Shown here in pieces: positions 45,824 to 55,688 of a stretch of DNA of 64,000 nt; position 1 is the stretch's first letter; each line of letters opens with the position of its first letter. The notes below the pieces were generated by a model, which worked only from the letters and a program-made list of their open reading frames with translations, made no database searches and was not told the DNA's origin. The stretch is from Bradyrhizobium sp. WSM1417 (GTDB lineage Bacteria > Pseudomonadota > Alphaproteobacteria > Rhizobiales > Xanthobacteraceae): positions 1,478,392-1,542,391 of the forward strand of contig NZ_KI911783.1 in NCBI RefSeq assembly GCF_000515415.1, in the 5' to 3' direction. The translations under genes and the position numbers were made by a program.

Positions 45824-47488
45824 TCAGGTCGACTTGATATCGACGTCCTTGGTCTCCGGCAGGAAGAACAAGCCGATCACGACGGTAATCGACGCGAAGA
45901 TGACCGGATACCAGAGGCCCGCATAGATATCGCCGGTCGAGGCCACGATGGCGAAGGCGGTCGCCGGCAGCAGGCCGCCGAACCAGCCGTTACCGATGTG
46001 GTAGGGCAGCGACATCGAGGTGTAGCGGATGCGGGTCGGGAACAGTTCGACCAGCATCGCGGCGATCGGGCCGTACACCATGGTGACGAAGAGCACCAGG
46101 ACGAACAGCAGTCCGACGACTGCGGCTACCTGCGGACGGAAGATGTCGAACGGATGCGCCATCTTCACGATGCCCGCATCGCCGGCCTTCGGATAGCCGG
46201 CTCCCTGCACGGCGGCGAGGACCGCCGGATTGCCGTCCTTGGCGTTGGCGTAGGGAACTTCCTTGCCGTTGACCATCACCTTCACGCCGGAGCCTGCCGC
46301 ACCCGGCGAGGTCGAGTACTTGACCGACGACTGCGACAGATAGGCACGTGCGGTGTCGCAAGGCGAGGTGAAGACGCGGGTGCCGACCGGGTTGAACAGG
46401 TCGCCGCAGCCTGCGGGATCCGCCACCACGTCGACCTTGACCGACTCGATCGCCTTTTCCAGCGCCGGGTTGGCGTTGGTGGTGATCATCTTGAAGATCG
46501 GGAAGAAGGTCAGCGCCGCGATCAGACAGCCGCCGAGGATGATCGGCTTGCGGCCGATCCTGTCGGAGAGCATGCCGAACACGATGAAGAAGCCGGTCCC
46601 GAGCAGGAGCGACCATGCGATCAGCAGGTTGGCGGTGTAGCCGTCGACCTTGAGGATCGATTGCAGGAAGAACAGCGCATAGAACTGGCCGGTGTACCAG
46701 ACCACGCCCTGGCCCATCACGCCGCCAAGCAGCGCCAGCAGCACGAGCTTGCCGTTCTGCCAGTTGCCGAAGGCTTCCGTCAGCGGGGCCTTCGAGCTCT
46801 TCCCCTCGTCCTTCATCTTCTGGAAGATCGGGGATTCGTTGAGGCGAAGCCGGATCCAGACCGAGACGCCGAGCAGCAGCACGGAGACCAGGAACGGAAT
46901 ACGCCAACCCCATGCCGCGAACTCGGGTTCGCCGAGCGCGGAGCGCGTGAACAGGATCACCAGCAGCGACAGGAACAGGCCGAGCGTCGCCGTGGTCTGG
47001 ATGAAGGAGGTGTAGTAGCCGCGCTTGCCGTTCGGAGCATGCTCCGCGACGTAGGTGGCAGCACCGCCATACTCACCGCCGAGCGCCAGGCCCTGGGCGA
47101 GACGCAGCGCGATCAGGATGATCGGGGCCGCGATGCCGATGGTCGCAGCGTTGGGCAGCAGGCCGACGATGAAGGTCGACAGACCCATGATCAGGATGGT
47201 GACGAGGAAGGTGTATTTGCGGCCGACGATGTCGCCGACACGACCGAACACGATCGCGCCGAACGGGCGCACCAGGAAGCCCGCCGCGAAGGCCAGCAGC
47301 GCGAAGATGTCGCGGGTTGCCGGCGGATAGGCCGAGAAGAACTGCGCACCGATGATGCCGGCCAGCGAACCGTAGAGATAGAAGTCGTACCACTCGAAGA
47401 CGGTACCGAGCGAGGAGGCGAGAATGACGAACCGTTCGTCCTTCGTCATCCCTCCCGCGCCTGCTTGAGACACAGCCATTGTCGACAT
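45824..47488 (-). CDS. MFS transporter, MHS (metabolite:H+ symporter) type, with long loop
   Basis: The 554-residue protein has twelve membrane segments and MHS signatures: SLGTVFEWYDFYLYGSLAG near the N-terminus, GRVGDIVGRKYTFLVTIL and ALGGEYGGAATYVAEHAPNG. It resembles ProP/ShiA-like symporters of organic acids or osmolytes, yet is about 100 residues longer. The extra part, about residues 330-447, lies between two later segments and contains two cysteines (DPAGCGDLF and TSPCDTARA). The substrate is unknown. Confidence 0.87.
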   Translation of the reverse strand: MSTMAVSQAGAGGMTKDERFVILASSLGTVFEWYDFYLYGSLAGIIGAQFFSAYPPATRDIFALLAFAAGFLVRPFGAIVFGRVGDIVGRKYTFLVTILIMGLSTFIVGLLPNAATIGIAAPIILIALRLAQGLALGGEYGGAATYVAEHAPNGKRGYYTSFIQTTATLGLFLSLLVILFTRSALGEPEFAAWGWRIPFLVSVLLLGVSVWIRLRLNESPIFQKMKDEGKSSKAPLTEAFGNWQNGKLVLLALLGGVMGQGVVWYTGQFYALFFLQSILKVDGYTANLLIAWSLLLGTGFFIVFGMLSDRIGRKPIILGGCLIAALTFFPIFKMITTNANPALEKAIESVKVDVVADPAGCGDLFNPVGTRVFTSPCDTARAYLSQSSVKYSTSPGAAGSGVKVMVNGKEVPYANAKDGNPAVLAAVQGAGYPKAGDAGIVKMAHPFDIFRPQVAAVVGLLFVLVLFVTMVYGPIAAMLVELFPTRIRYTSMSLPYHIGNGWFGGLLPATAFAIVASTGDIYAGLWYPVIFASITVVIGLFFLPETKDVDIKST

Positions 47489-47792
47489 GTTGAGTCGCTC
47501 CCCGAAAAATCGTTTCCTCGCGCCCTGGATGTCCGGTCATGCCGGATCAACCCAAGCCTTGCCCCCAAGGTAACATTGGCGTGAAACCCGCCCCAATACG
47601 ACTTTCGGCCTTTCGCACTGACGCGCACCTGACGTCGCGGGCGTTCCATTCGGCAACATAGTGCCGGCCTGTGGATTAACCCCGTTGCCGCAAAGGGATA
47701 ATGTCCACTTGCATGCCACGGCTGGTCGGGAAACAATTGACCAAGGCCCCGCGCCGGCCTACTGGCCCGGTGCGATTGCCAGCAAGAGAACG
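47489..47792. other. Gene-free promoter region
   Basis: These 304 bases separate the divergent MFS and response regulator genes. I see no gene, clear hairpin or named motif. The early codons of a frame starting at 47661 lack receiver sequence and are not needed for the regulator. Confidence 0.4.
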
Positions 47793-48464
47793 ATGAACGC
47801 TCCCTCGACCCATCTCGTCATTGCCGATGACCATCCATTGTTCCGCGCCGCGCTGCGGCAGGCGGTGGCGGGCGTCCTGAGCTCGGCCAAGATCGACGAG
47901 GCTGGATCGTTCGAGGATCTGACCAAGCTCTTGGAACAGACCTCCGACGTCGACCTGATCCTGCTCGACCTCTCGATGCCCGGGATCTCCGGCTTTTCAG
48001 GCCTGATCTATCTGCGCGCGCAATATCCGGCGATCCCGGTGGTGATCGTCTCCGCTTCCGACGACAGCGCCACGATCCGCCGCTCGCTTGATTTCGGCGC
48101 TTCCGGTTTCATTCCGAAGCGGTTCGGCGTCGAGACCTTGCGCGACGCGATCCTCAAGGTGATGGAGGGCGACGTCTGGGTTCCCGCCGACACCGATCTG
48201 TCGGCGGTCGCCGATCCCGACATGACGCGCCTGCGCGACCGGCTGGTGACGCTGACGCCGCAGCAGGTCCGGGTCCTGATGATGCTGTCGGAGGGGTTGC
48301 TCAACAAGCAGATCGCCTATGAGCTCGGCGTCTCCGAGGCCACCATCAAGGCGCATGTCTCGGCCATCCTGCAAAAGCTCGGCGTCGAAAGCCGGACCCA
48401 AGCCGTGATCGCCGCCGCAAAGATCGCCGGCGGCCAGTGGAAGCAGGGCACCCCGACGGGGTGA
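47793..48464 (+). CDS. NarL-type response regulator
   Basis: The 223-residue protein has a receiver domain (ADDHPLFRAALRQAV; Asp59 in ILLDLSMPGISG; lysine in ASGFIPKRFGVE) and a LuxR-type output helix-turn-helix (LTPQQVRVLMMLSEGLLNKQ, then GVSEATIKAHVSAILQKLGV). No kinase is adjacent, but the SSF-type hybrid kinase lies 2.1 kb downstream and such kinases are often accompanied by a NarL-type regulator, so pairing is a reasonable inference. ATG 47793 is chosen because the receiver starts right after it. Confidence 0.88.
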   Translation: MNAPSTHLVIADDHPLFRAALRQAVAGVLSSAKIDEAGSFEDLTKLLEQTSDVDLILLDLSMPGISGFSGLIYLRAQYPAIPVVIVSASDDSATIRRSLDFGASGFIPKRFGVETLRDAILKVMEGDVWVPADTDLSAVADPDMTRLRDRLVTLTPQQVRVLMMLSEGLLNKQIAYELGVSEATIKAHVSAILQKLGVESRTQAVIAAAKIAGGQWKQGTPTG

Positions 48465-49562
48465 GCATGGAGCGAGGGCCTCTCGCAGCCTGTAGCCCGG
48501 ATGGGCGAAGCGACATCCGGGACCGCGAGTGCGGCTAGCTAGCAAAAACTCCGGATATCGCTTCGCCCATCCGGGCTACGGGACCGCATCTGTGTCGCGC
48601 GTCTGTCAATCCGTCGCCGCAAAAATATTCCGCTTTACCGAAATTCGGTTTTGGCGTATGTGTCGTCCATCCCGGCTCATCCTTGAGGGGCGATCTTGTG
48701 GTCGTCATGTTCGCGAGCCGGGCTTGCGGTGGACGCGGTAGCGTTCGGGTGCGAGGAATCGGGCAGGGCGGATTGCTCTCCGTGAGCCCAAAACTTCGTT
48801 CCGACGAGCGGCGCTGCTAGGCTTCGTCTCGTCTGTAAGTTTCCGGCTCCGTCGACAGGGCTGGGAAAACTGCGGCGAAATGGCGGGCCGTGCGTACGGC
48901 AAAACCGTGTGGTCCTGGCCGTCGTTGCTACGGTCAAGCCCTGGCGAATGCGGCATCTGCGTCAACCGGCGCTGTGTCGGTGAATTTCGCGAAGGCGAGG
49001 GAGGCCAAAAGGAACTCGGCTCCCGGGAGAGCACGGCATAAGCCGTCCAACCATCGCGCAGGGAAGGCCGAGTGATTGGCTACACCTGTATGCTGCTGTG
49101 CGGTTTCCTTGCGCTACATCTTCGCGCAGCGGACCGCGGGTGCCAGCCGGCACCCGGCCTTCCCTGCGCCCTCTTGGCCAAGAGAGTGGTGTGACGAAGC
49201 AAAGCTCGGGCGAAATCAGCCGCGAGAACGCGAAGGCATGTCTGCCGCCTCGCGCTCGGTGTCATCGTCCGCGCAGGCGGACGATCCAGTATTCCAGAGC
49301 CGCCTGTGATGGAATCGAGACGCCGCGGCGTACTGGATTCCCCGCCTGCCGCCTACGCTAAAGCTTCGGCGCCTCTGGACCTCAACCCCCGGCGTAGCCG
49401 GGTCGCGGGAATGACAGCGCTGGTTGGAGAAACAGTTTGCCGCCTCACAATCGGGGCGCAGGTGCGGGAACCGCAACCTCACAGCCTCTCACAACTCCAA
49501 GCGGGTGTTTCGCGGTCCCTGCTGCTAGTCAGTGTACGACCGATCAACGAGGGAGCAGCACC
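48465..49562. repeat. 1.1-kb gene-free region of bradyrhizobial-type repeats
   Basis: The region starts with a near-perfect inverted repeat (arms 48492-48520 and 48551-48579, 28 of 29 positions). From about 48680 to 49430 it looks like composite repeat DNA: GGGGCGATCTTGTGGTCGTC, CGGCATAAGCCGTCC and GCGCAGGGAAGGCCGxGTGAT, with the inverse GGCCTTCCCTGCGCCCTCTT further on. I recall such stretches as repeated in Bradyrhizobium genomes, from memory. The short reading frames here are translations of the repeat. Confidence 0.6.
48492..48579. repeat. Long inverted repeat (29-base arms)
   Basis: Left arm 48492-48520 and right arm 48551-48579 are inverted copies of a 29-base sequence beginning GTAGCCCGGATGGGCGAAGC, differing at one base. 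The 30-base centre includes GCTAGCTAGC. It could form a cruciform or strong RNA hairpin downstream of the response regulator gene. Confidence 0.85.
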
Positions 49563-50594
49563 ATGAAACAGACCATCGATCAGCACCGGCGCCAGTTTTT
49601 CGGTGTCGCCGCGGGAACCGTCGCCGCCGGCCTTGGCGTGGTCGGCCTCGCCCGCGCCGAACCGGAAGCGCCGCGTCCCGCCGCAACGAACGCGTCGTTC
49701 GGTGCGATCAAGCAGATCGATGCCGGCGTCCTCCACGTCGGCTACGCGGAGGCGGGTCCTGCGAACGGCCCCGTCGCGATCCTGCTGCACGGCTGGCCCT
49801 ACGACATTCACGCGTTCGTCGACGTCGCGCCGATCCTGGCAAAGGCCGGCTATCGCGTCATCATTCCCTATCTCCGTGGTTACGGCTCGACCCACTTCCT
49901 CTCCGCCGAGACGCCGCGCAACGGCGAACCTGCAGCAATGGCCGTCGACATCATCGCACTGATGGACAAGCTCGACATCGAGAAGGCGGTGGTCGCTGGC
50001 TTCGATTGGGGCGCACGCACCGCCGACATCATCGCCGCGCTTTGGCCAGAGCGCTGCCGCGCGCTGGTGTCGGTCAGCGGCTATCTGATCTCCAGCCAGG
50101 CCGCGGGCAACGCGCCGCTGCCGCCGTCGGCCGAGCTGCTGTGGTGGTACCAGTTCTATTTCGCGACCGAGCGCGGCCGCGCCGGATACGAGAAGTACAC
50201 GCATGATTTCGCAAAACTGATCTGGAAGCTGGCCTCGCCGCAGTGGAAGTTCGACGACGCCACTTTCGACCGCAGCGCGGCGGCGCTGGATAACAAGGAT
50301 CACGTCGCGATCACGATTCACAATTATCGCTGGCGGCTCGGGCTCGTCCAGGGCGAAGCCAAATACGAGGAGCTCGAAAAGAAACTTGCGGCGGCTCCGG
50401 TGATCGGCGTCCCAACCATTACGATGGAAGGCGACGCCAATGGCGCGCCGCATCCCGATCCAAGCGCCTATGCCAAGAAGTTCTCGGGCCGGTACGACTA
50501 CCGCCTGATCACCGGCGGCGTCGGCCACAATCTGCCGCAGGAAGCACCGCAAGCTTTTGCCAAGGCCGTGATCGACGCCGACGGCGGTGCCTGA
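49563..50594 (+). CDS. Tat-exported alpha/beta hydrolase, epoxide-hydrolase-like
   Basis: The 343-residue protein has a twin-arginine signal (HRRQFFGVAAGTVAAGLGVV) with cleavage near ARAE, then an alpha/beta hydrolase domain: oxyanion HGWP (His76), nucleophile elbow AGFDWGART with Asp148, and the late histidine in TGGVGHNLPQEAP. An aspartate nucleophile fits epoxide hydrolases or dehalogenases rather than lipases. It would act in the periplasm. It follows the repeat region and converges with the SSF-type kinase. Confidence 0.85.
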   Translation: MKQTIDQHRRQFFGVAAGTVAAGLGVVGLARAEPEAPRPAATNASFGAIKQIDAGVLHVGYAEAGPANGPVAILLHGWPYDIHAFVDVAPILAKAGYRVIIPYLRGYGSTHFLSAETPRNGEPAAMAVDIIALMDKLDIEKAVVAGFDWGARTADIIAALWPERCRALVSVSGYLISSQAAGNAPLPPSAELLWWYQFYFATERGRAGYEKYTHDFAKLIWKLASPQWKFDDATFDRSAAALDNKDHVAITIHNYRWRLGLVQGEAKYEELEKKLAAAPVIGVPTITMEGDANGAPHPDPSAYAKKFSGRYDYRLITGGVGHNLPQEAPQAFAKAVIDADGGA

Positions 50595-50598
50595 CCCG

Positions 50599-53500
50599 CT
50601 ATTCCGCCGCCACCATCTGCTGCGTGCGCCACTGGCCGAGCAGGGCGCGGAGCGAAGCCGGCTTGACCGGCTTGTTGAGCACCGCGACCTTTTCGTCGCG
50701 GGCCGCCATTTGCACGGCGGGGCTGCGGTCGGCGGTGATCAGGATCGCGGGGATGCCGTCACCGAAGCGGCGGCGGATGTCGCGGATCGCCGCGATGCCG
50801 TTGCCGCGGTCGAGGTGATAATCGACCAGCAGGCCGGTCACGCGACGGCCGGCAGTTTCGATCGCGGCGATCGCGCCCTCGGGATCGGCGACCGCGATCA
50901 CTTCGGCGTCCCACGCCTTCAGCAGCGTGCGCATGCCGTCGAGGATCGCGGCGTCGTTCTCGATGCAGACGATCAGGGTCCCCGAGATCGAGGTGCGTGC
51001 GAGCGGCGTTGCGCTGGTCACTGCCGCGGTGTGGGTGATCGCCTTCGCCGTCGGCACCGTCACCGAAAAAACCGAGCCGCCGCCGACATTGGAATCGATG
51101 GCGATGTCGTGCTTGAGCACGCGCGCCAGCCGCTCGACGATCGACAGGCCAAGGCCGAGGCCGCGGGCGATCCGCGCGCCCTGCTCGAGGCGGTGGAATT
51201 CCTTGAAGATCTCGCTGCGCTTGACCGTGGGAATGCCGACACCGGTGTCGTAGACGCAGATCTTCAGCGAGGCGCCGCGGCGGCGGCAGCCGACCAGCAC
51301 GCGCCCGCGCGGGGTATATTTGATCGCGTTGGAGATCAGGTTCTGGAGCAACCGTCGCAGCAGGAGACGGTCCGACTCGACGGGCAGCGAGCACGGCACG
51401 AAGACGAGCGCCAGATTCTTGGCGCGTGCGATCGGCGCGAACTCGATCTCCAGCGAGCGCATCAGATCGGCCATCTTGAAGCTCGAGATCGAGGTCGTCA
51501 TCGCGCCGGCGTCGAGCCTGGAGATGTCGAGCAGCGCGCCGAGGATCTCCTCGATCGCCTGGAGCGATTCGTCGATGTTCTCGACCAGCCGCGTCTCCTC
51601 GCCGCTGTGCTGGCGCTCGACCAGGCTCGTGACATAGAGCCGCGCCGCGTTCAGCGGCTGGAGAATGTCGTGGCTGGCGGCGGCGAGAAAGCGCGTCTTG
51701 GAGATGCTGGCGTCTTCGGCCGCGCTCTTGGCCAGCGCCAGCTCGGAATTCAGCCGGGTCAGCTCCTCGGTGCGGTCGCGCACCCGCTTCTCCAGCGTCG
51801 CATTGGCGCGCTCCAGTGCTTCGGCCGCCTCGAAACTGGGCGTGACGTCGGTGAAGGTGATGACGAAGCCGCCGCCGGGCATGCGGTTGGTCAAGATCTC
51901 GATCACCATGTGGCGGTCGGGCAGGCGCTCGAGATAAGGCTCGCCGTCGGTGGTGTAAGCCACCAGCCGGCGCTCCAGCATGGCCTCGCGCTCGATTGGA
52001 TCGGCCGGCTCGCTCACGCCCATGAATTCCAGGATTTCACGGAGCGGCGTGCCGAACTGGATGAAATGCGGGGGAACGTTGAGGAGATCGCCGAACTGCC
52101 GGTTGGAGCAGATCAGTTGCAGATCGGCATCGAACACCGCGATGCCCTGGCGCACATGGTTGAGCGCGGTCTGGAGGATCTCGCGGTTGAAATGAAGCGC
52201 CGCATGGGAATCGTCGAGCAGCTTGAGCGCAGCCTTCGCCGACACCGTCCGTTTGCGCAGCAGCAGCGACATCACCAGACGCGAGGAGGCCGCACCGATC
52301 GAGGAGGCGATCAGGTGCTCGGCATGCTGCAGCAGCTCGAAATCGGCGGGCGCCCCGGACTCCAGCCGCACATTGCGCCGCGCGGAGAATGCCTCGAACG
52401 AATGCCGCGCGCGGTCAGGCCCGAGATATTGCGCCACCGTGGTCTGGATGTCCTGCACCGTGACGGTGGTGCGCCAGCGGCGGAAATTCGGCGAGATCGG
52501 CGCCAGCGTGTTGGGGACGAACAGATCGGCTTGCACCAGCTCGATCGACGACGGCCGCCGCGCCAGCGACAGCAGCACATAGGTGAGGATGTTGAGCGAC
52601 AGCGACCAGACCACGCCGTGCATCAGAGGCGACAAATCGGCGCCGAACAGCGCCTGCGGCCGCAGTGCCTCGATCCCGAACGGGCCGTGCTGGAGCAGGA
52701 GGATGCCCGCCGTCGAAGTATCCATGAAGCTCGGGATGAACAGCGTGTAGAGCCACACTGCGAACCCGACCAGCATGCCGCCGATCGCCCCGCGCGCGGT
52801 CGCGCGTCGCCACAGCAGTCCGCCGAAGAAGCTCGGTGCAAGCTGGGCGATGGCGGCAAAAGAAAGCAGGCCGATCGCCGCGAGCTGGGTGTTGCCGAGC
52901 GCGCGGTAGTAGAAATAGGCCATCACCATGATGGCGAAGATCGCGAGCCGGCGCGAGCGCAGCAGGAAGTCGCTGAAATCGGCGCCGCCGGTGCGCCCCT
53001 CGGGCCGTCGTTGCAGCACCAGGGGCACCACGAGATCGTTCGAGACCATGATGGAGAGCGCGACGCATTCGACGATCACCATCGCGGTCGCCGCCGACAG
53101 CCCGCCGACGAAGACGGCGACGCTGAGCAGATCCGCGCCGCCCTCCATCGGCAGCGCCAGCACGTACATATCAGGATCGGCGGCGCCGAACGGGAAGCTG
53201 ACGAGGCCGGCGAACGCGATCGGGATCACGAACAGATTGATGGCGACGAGATAGAGCGGGAACAGCCAGCGCGCGCGGCCGACCTCGGCGTCCGAGGAAT
53301 TCTCCACCACGCTGACGTGGAACTGGCGCGGCAGCAGCATGATCGCGCACAGCGACAGCAGAGTCATGGTCAGGAAGTTGCCGATCGACGGCGAATAGTT
53401 GATGACGCGCACCGCCTCGGGCGTCTTCATCGCGCGCTCGATCAGTTCGTGCGGCGAGAACATCCAGAACGTGACGAAGATGCCCGCGGCGAGGAAGGCG

Positions 53501-54108
53501 ACCAGCTTGATGATGGATTCGGTCGCGACCGCCAGCATCAGGCCGTGCTGGTGCTCGGTGGCGTCCGTCTGCCGTGTGCCGAACAGCACAGCGAAGGCCG
53601 CCATCGCCAGTGTCACCATCAGCGCCACGTCGCCGACGATCGGGATGTGGGAGAAGGCCTGGTCTTCGCTCAGGATGGTTTCGAGCGAGGAGGCGACCGC
53701 CTTGAGCTGGAGCGCGATGTAGGGCACCGAGCCGATGATGGCGATCAGCGCGACGGTTGCCGCCACCGCCTGGCTCTTGCCGTAGCGCGCGCCGATGAAG
53801 TCGGCGATCGAGGTGATGTTGTGGGCCTTGGCGAGCTGGATCACGCGGCGGAGCACGCCGGCCCCTAACCCGATCATCAGGATCGGGCCGACATAGATCG
53901 CGAGGAAGTCGGTCGAGGTGCGGGTGGCGAAGCCGACCGAGCCGAAGAAGGTCCAGGAGGTGCAGTAGATCGCCAGCGATAGCGGATAGATCAGCCCCGA
54001 GGCGCGGCCGCGCCCGGCCCGCGAGCGGCGGTCGCCATGGCTCGCCACCAGGAACAGAAAGCCGATATAGCCGAAGGCGGCGGCGATCACGCCCCAATCG
54101 TGCAGCAT
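50599..54108 (-). CDS. Hybrid sensor kinase with SSF transporter domain (NahK/ErcS'-like)
   Basis: The 1169-residue protein joins a sodium-solute-symporter-like domain of about twelve to thirteen segments (about residues 1-510), a PAS domain (about 650-760, LNHVRQGIAVFDADLQLICS), a HisKA/HATPase kinase (His813 in FLAAASHDILQPLNAARLYV; N box NLISNAIKYTPRGR; YDTGVGIP; GLGLSIVERLARVL) and a C-terminal receiver (Asp1096 in LLVDYHLDRGNG, lysine in VLNKPVKPASL). Family members are annotated as NahK/ErcS'-type hybrid kinases. The SSF part may sense or transport its ligand. It has no adjacent same-strand regulator. Confidence 0.9.
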   Translation of the reverse strand: MLHDWGVIAAAFGYIGFLFLVASHGDRRSRAGRGRASGLIYPLSLAIYCTSWTFFGSVGFATRTSTDFLAIYVGPILMIGLGAGVLRRVIQLAKAHNITSIADFIGARYGKSQAVAATVALIAIIGSVPYIALQLKAVASSLETILSEDQAFSHIPIVGDVALMVTLAMAAFAVLFGTRQTDATEHQHGLMLAVATESIIKLVAFLAAGIFVTFWMFSPHELIERAMKTPEAVRVINYSPSIGNFLTMTLLSLCAIMLLPRQFHVSVVENSSDAEVGRARWLFPLYLVAINLFVIPIAFAGLVSFPFGAADPDMYVLALPMEGGADLLSVAVFVGGLSAATAMVIVECVALSIMVSNDLVVPLVLQRRPEGRTGGADFSDFLLRSRRLAIFAIMVMAYFYYRALGNTQLAAIGLLSFAAIAQLAPSFFGGLLWRRATARGAIGGMLVGFAVWLYTLFIPSFMDTSTAGILLLQHGPFGIEALRPQALFGADLSPLMHGVVWSLSLNILTYVLLSLARRPSSIELVQADLFVPNTLAPISPNFRRWRTTVTVQDIQTTVAQYLGPDRARHSFEAFSARRNVRLESGAPADFELLQHAEHLIASSIGAASSRLVMSLLLRKRTVSAKAALKLLDDSHAALHFNREILQTALNHVRQGIAVFDADLQLICSNRQFGDLLNVPPHFIQFGTPLREILEFMGVSEPADPIEREAMLERRLVAYTTDGEPYLERLPDRHMVIEILTNRMPGGGFVITFTDVTPSFEAAEALERANATLEKRVRDRTEELTRLNSELALAKSAAEDASISKTRFLAAASHDILQPLNAARLYVTSLVERQHSGEETRLVENIDESLQAIEEILGALLDISRLDAGAMTTSISSFKMADLMRSLEIEFAPIARAKNLALVFVPCSLPVESDRLLLRRLLQNLISNAIKYTPRGRVLVGCRRRGASLKICVYDTGVGIPTVKRSEIFKEFHRLEQGARIARGLGLGLSIVERLARVLKHDIAIDSNVGGGSVFSVTVPTAKAITHTAAVTSATPLARTSISGTLIVCIENDAAILDGMRTLLKAWDAEVIAVADPEGAIAAIETAGRRVTGLLVDYHLDRGNGIAAIRDIRRRFGDGIPAILITADRSPAVQMAARDEKVAVLNKPVKPASLRALLGQWRTQQMVAAE

Positions 54109-54257
54109 GGCGAGCGTGCTTCTCCCAGGGCGCGCGCACTGGCCGCGCCCGATCTCATTTTCCCTGTAAATCTAGCGCGTCGGACGGCCGCAGGCGACAG
54201 CGAAATGCCGTGCGGGTGCGGGAACTGGGAGTGTCGTTAAGCAGGGCGACCCGAAGC

Positions 54258-55487
54258 CTACTCCGCCGCCAGCGACTTCTCGCGCAGCGGCAGACCGAGG
54301 CGATCCCACACCTGCAGCAGGGCTTCGGCGAGCTGATCGATCAGGCCGTCGTCGTGATAGGGCGAGGGCGTGATGCGCAGGCGTTCGGAGCCCTTGGCGA
54401 CCGTCGGATAGTTGATCGGCTGGATGTAGATGCCGTGCTGTTCGAGCAAGAGGTCGGAAGCCTGCTTGCACTTCTCGGCATCGCCGATGAACAGCGGGAC
54501 GATATGGGTGTCGCTCGACATCACCGGCAGGCCGGCGGCGTTGAGGATCGCCTTGACCCGGGCGGCGCGGTCCTGGTGACGCTCGCGCTCCCAGCTCGAC
54601 GTCTTCAGATGCTTGATCGCGGCGGTCGCGGCCGAGCAGATCGCCGGCGGCAGCGCGGTGGTGAAGATGAAGCCAGATGCATAGGAGCGCACCGCGTCGA
54701 TGATCTGACCGTTGGCGGCGATGTAGCCGCCGAGGCAGCCGAACGCCTTGGCGAGCGTGCCCTCGAGGATGTCGATGCGATGCATCACGCCGTCGCGCTC
54801 GGCGATGCCGCCGCCGCGCGGGCCGTACATGCCCACGGCATGGACCTCGTCGACATAGGTCATTGCGCCGTACTTCTCGGCGAGGTCGCAGATCTTGGCG
54901 AGCGGGGCGATGTCGCCGTCCATCGAATAAAGGCTCTCGCAGGCGATCAGCTTGGGCCGGCTCGGGCCCGCAGCCTGCAACAGCGCTTCGAGATCGGCGA
55001 GGTCGTTGTGGCGGAACACGACCCGCTCGCAGCCGGACTGGCGGATGCCCTCGATCATCGAATTGTGGTTGAGCTCGTCCGACAGGATCAGGCAGTTCGG
55101 GATGAGCTTCGCGATGGTCGCGATGCCGGTCTGGTTCGAGACGTAGCCGGACGTGAAGAGCAGCGAGGCTTCCTTGCCGTGGAGGTCGGCGAGCTCGGCC
55201 TCGAGCTGCACCAGCGGATGATGCGTGCCGGCGATGTTGCGGGTGCCGCCGGCGCCGGTGCCGACGCGGGTCGCGGTCTCGACCATCGCGCCCACCACCT
55301 TCGGGTGCTGGCCCATGCCGAGATAATCGTTCGAGCACCAGATCACGACGTCGCGCCTGCCCTTCGGCGAGTGCCAGAGCGCATGCGGGAACCGGCCGGC
55401 GATGCGCTCGAGATCGGCGAACACGCGGTAGCGCCGCTCGGTGTGGAGACGATCAAGGGCGGAATTGAAGAACTGGGCGTAATCCAT
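54258..55487 (-). CDS. hemA: 5-aminolevulinate synthase
   Basis: The 409-residue PLP enzyme has the ALA synthase motifs: [36 protein letters not shown] (Asp213) and the PLP lysine in [15 protein letters not shown] (Lys247). It condenses glycine and succinyl-CoA, the first step of heme synthesis in alphaproteobacteria. The start at 55487 ([14 protein letters not shown]) matches the family length of about 400; an extra nine codons upstream are possible. A perfect FNR/FixK-type box lies 134 bases upstream, suggesting induction at low oxygen. Confidence 0.96.
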   Translation of the reverse strand: MDYAQFFNSALDRLHTERRYRVFADLERIAGRFPHALWHSPKGRRDVVIWCSNDYLGMGQHPKVVGAMVETATRVGTGAGGTRNIAGTHHPLVQLEAELADLHGKEASLLFTSGYVSNQTGIATIAKLIPNCLILSDELNHNSMIEGIRQSGCERVVFRHNDLADLEALLQAAGPSRPKLIACESLYSMDGDIAPLAKICDLAEKYGAMTYVDEVHAVGMYGPRGGGIAERDGVMHRIDILEGTLAKAFGCLGGYIAANGQIIDAVRSYASGFIFTTALPPAICSAATAAIKHLKTSSWERERHQDRAARVKAILNAAGLPVMSSDTHIVPLFIGDAEKCKQASDLLLEQHGIYIQPINYPTVAKGSERLRITPSPYHDDGLIDQLAEALLQVWDRLGLPLREKSLAAE

Positions 55488-55620
55488 CGTCAAACCTGCA
55501 GCGGAACCGACCAAAGACCCGCATATCCTTAGAGCTTTTCCAGCTCCAATGTCTATGCGCTATCCCACATTTGGACCTGCGGGGCATTTGGGCAAAATGC
55601 CCTATCGTGCGATTTGAAAC

Positions 55621-55634
55621 TTGATCCGGATCAA
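55621..55634. promoter_or_regulatory. FixK/FNR box upstream of hemA
   Basis: TTGATCCGGATCAA is a perfect match to the FNR consensus TTGAT-N4-ATCAA and to the FixK2 pattern. It lies between the hemA start (134 bases) and the stop of the upstream MBL gene, so hemA is the only gene it can serve at a normal distance. Oxygen control of Bradyrhizobium hemA through such a site is described in the literature as I recall. Confidence 0.85.
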
Positions 55635-55688
55635 GTTCGCGCGAGATGCAATGTTGCTCTGCACCATCCGGTGAATTGAGCGCAGCCC

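Noticed and set aside
48677..49034. Overlapping short frames in the repeat region
   Set aside because: They are translations of repeated non-coding DNA with unusual Arg/Pro/Ser content and no SD.
50587..53868. A 1093-codon frame antisense to the hybrid kinase
   Set aside because: No domain, extreme Arg/Asp/Gln content, and complete overlap with the kinase reading frame.
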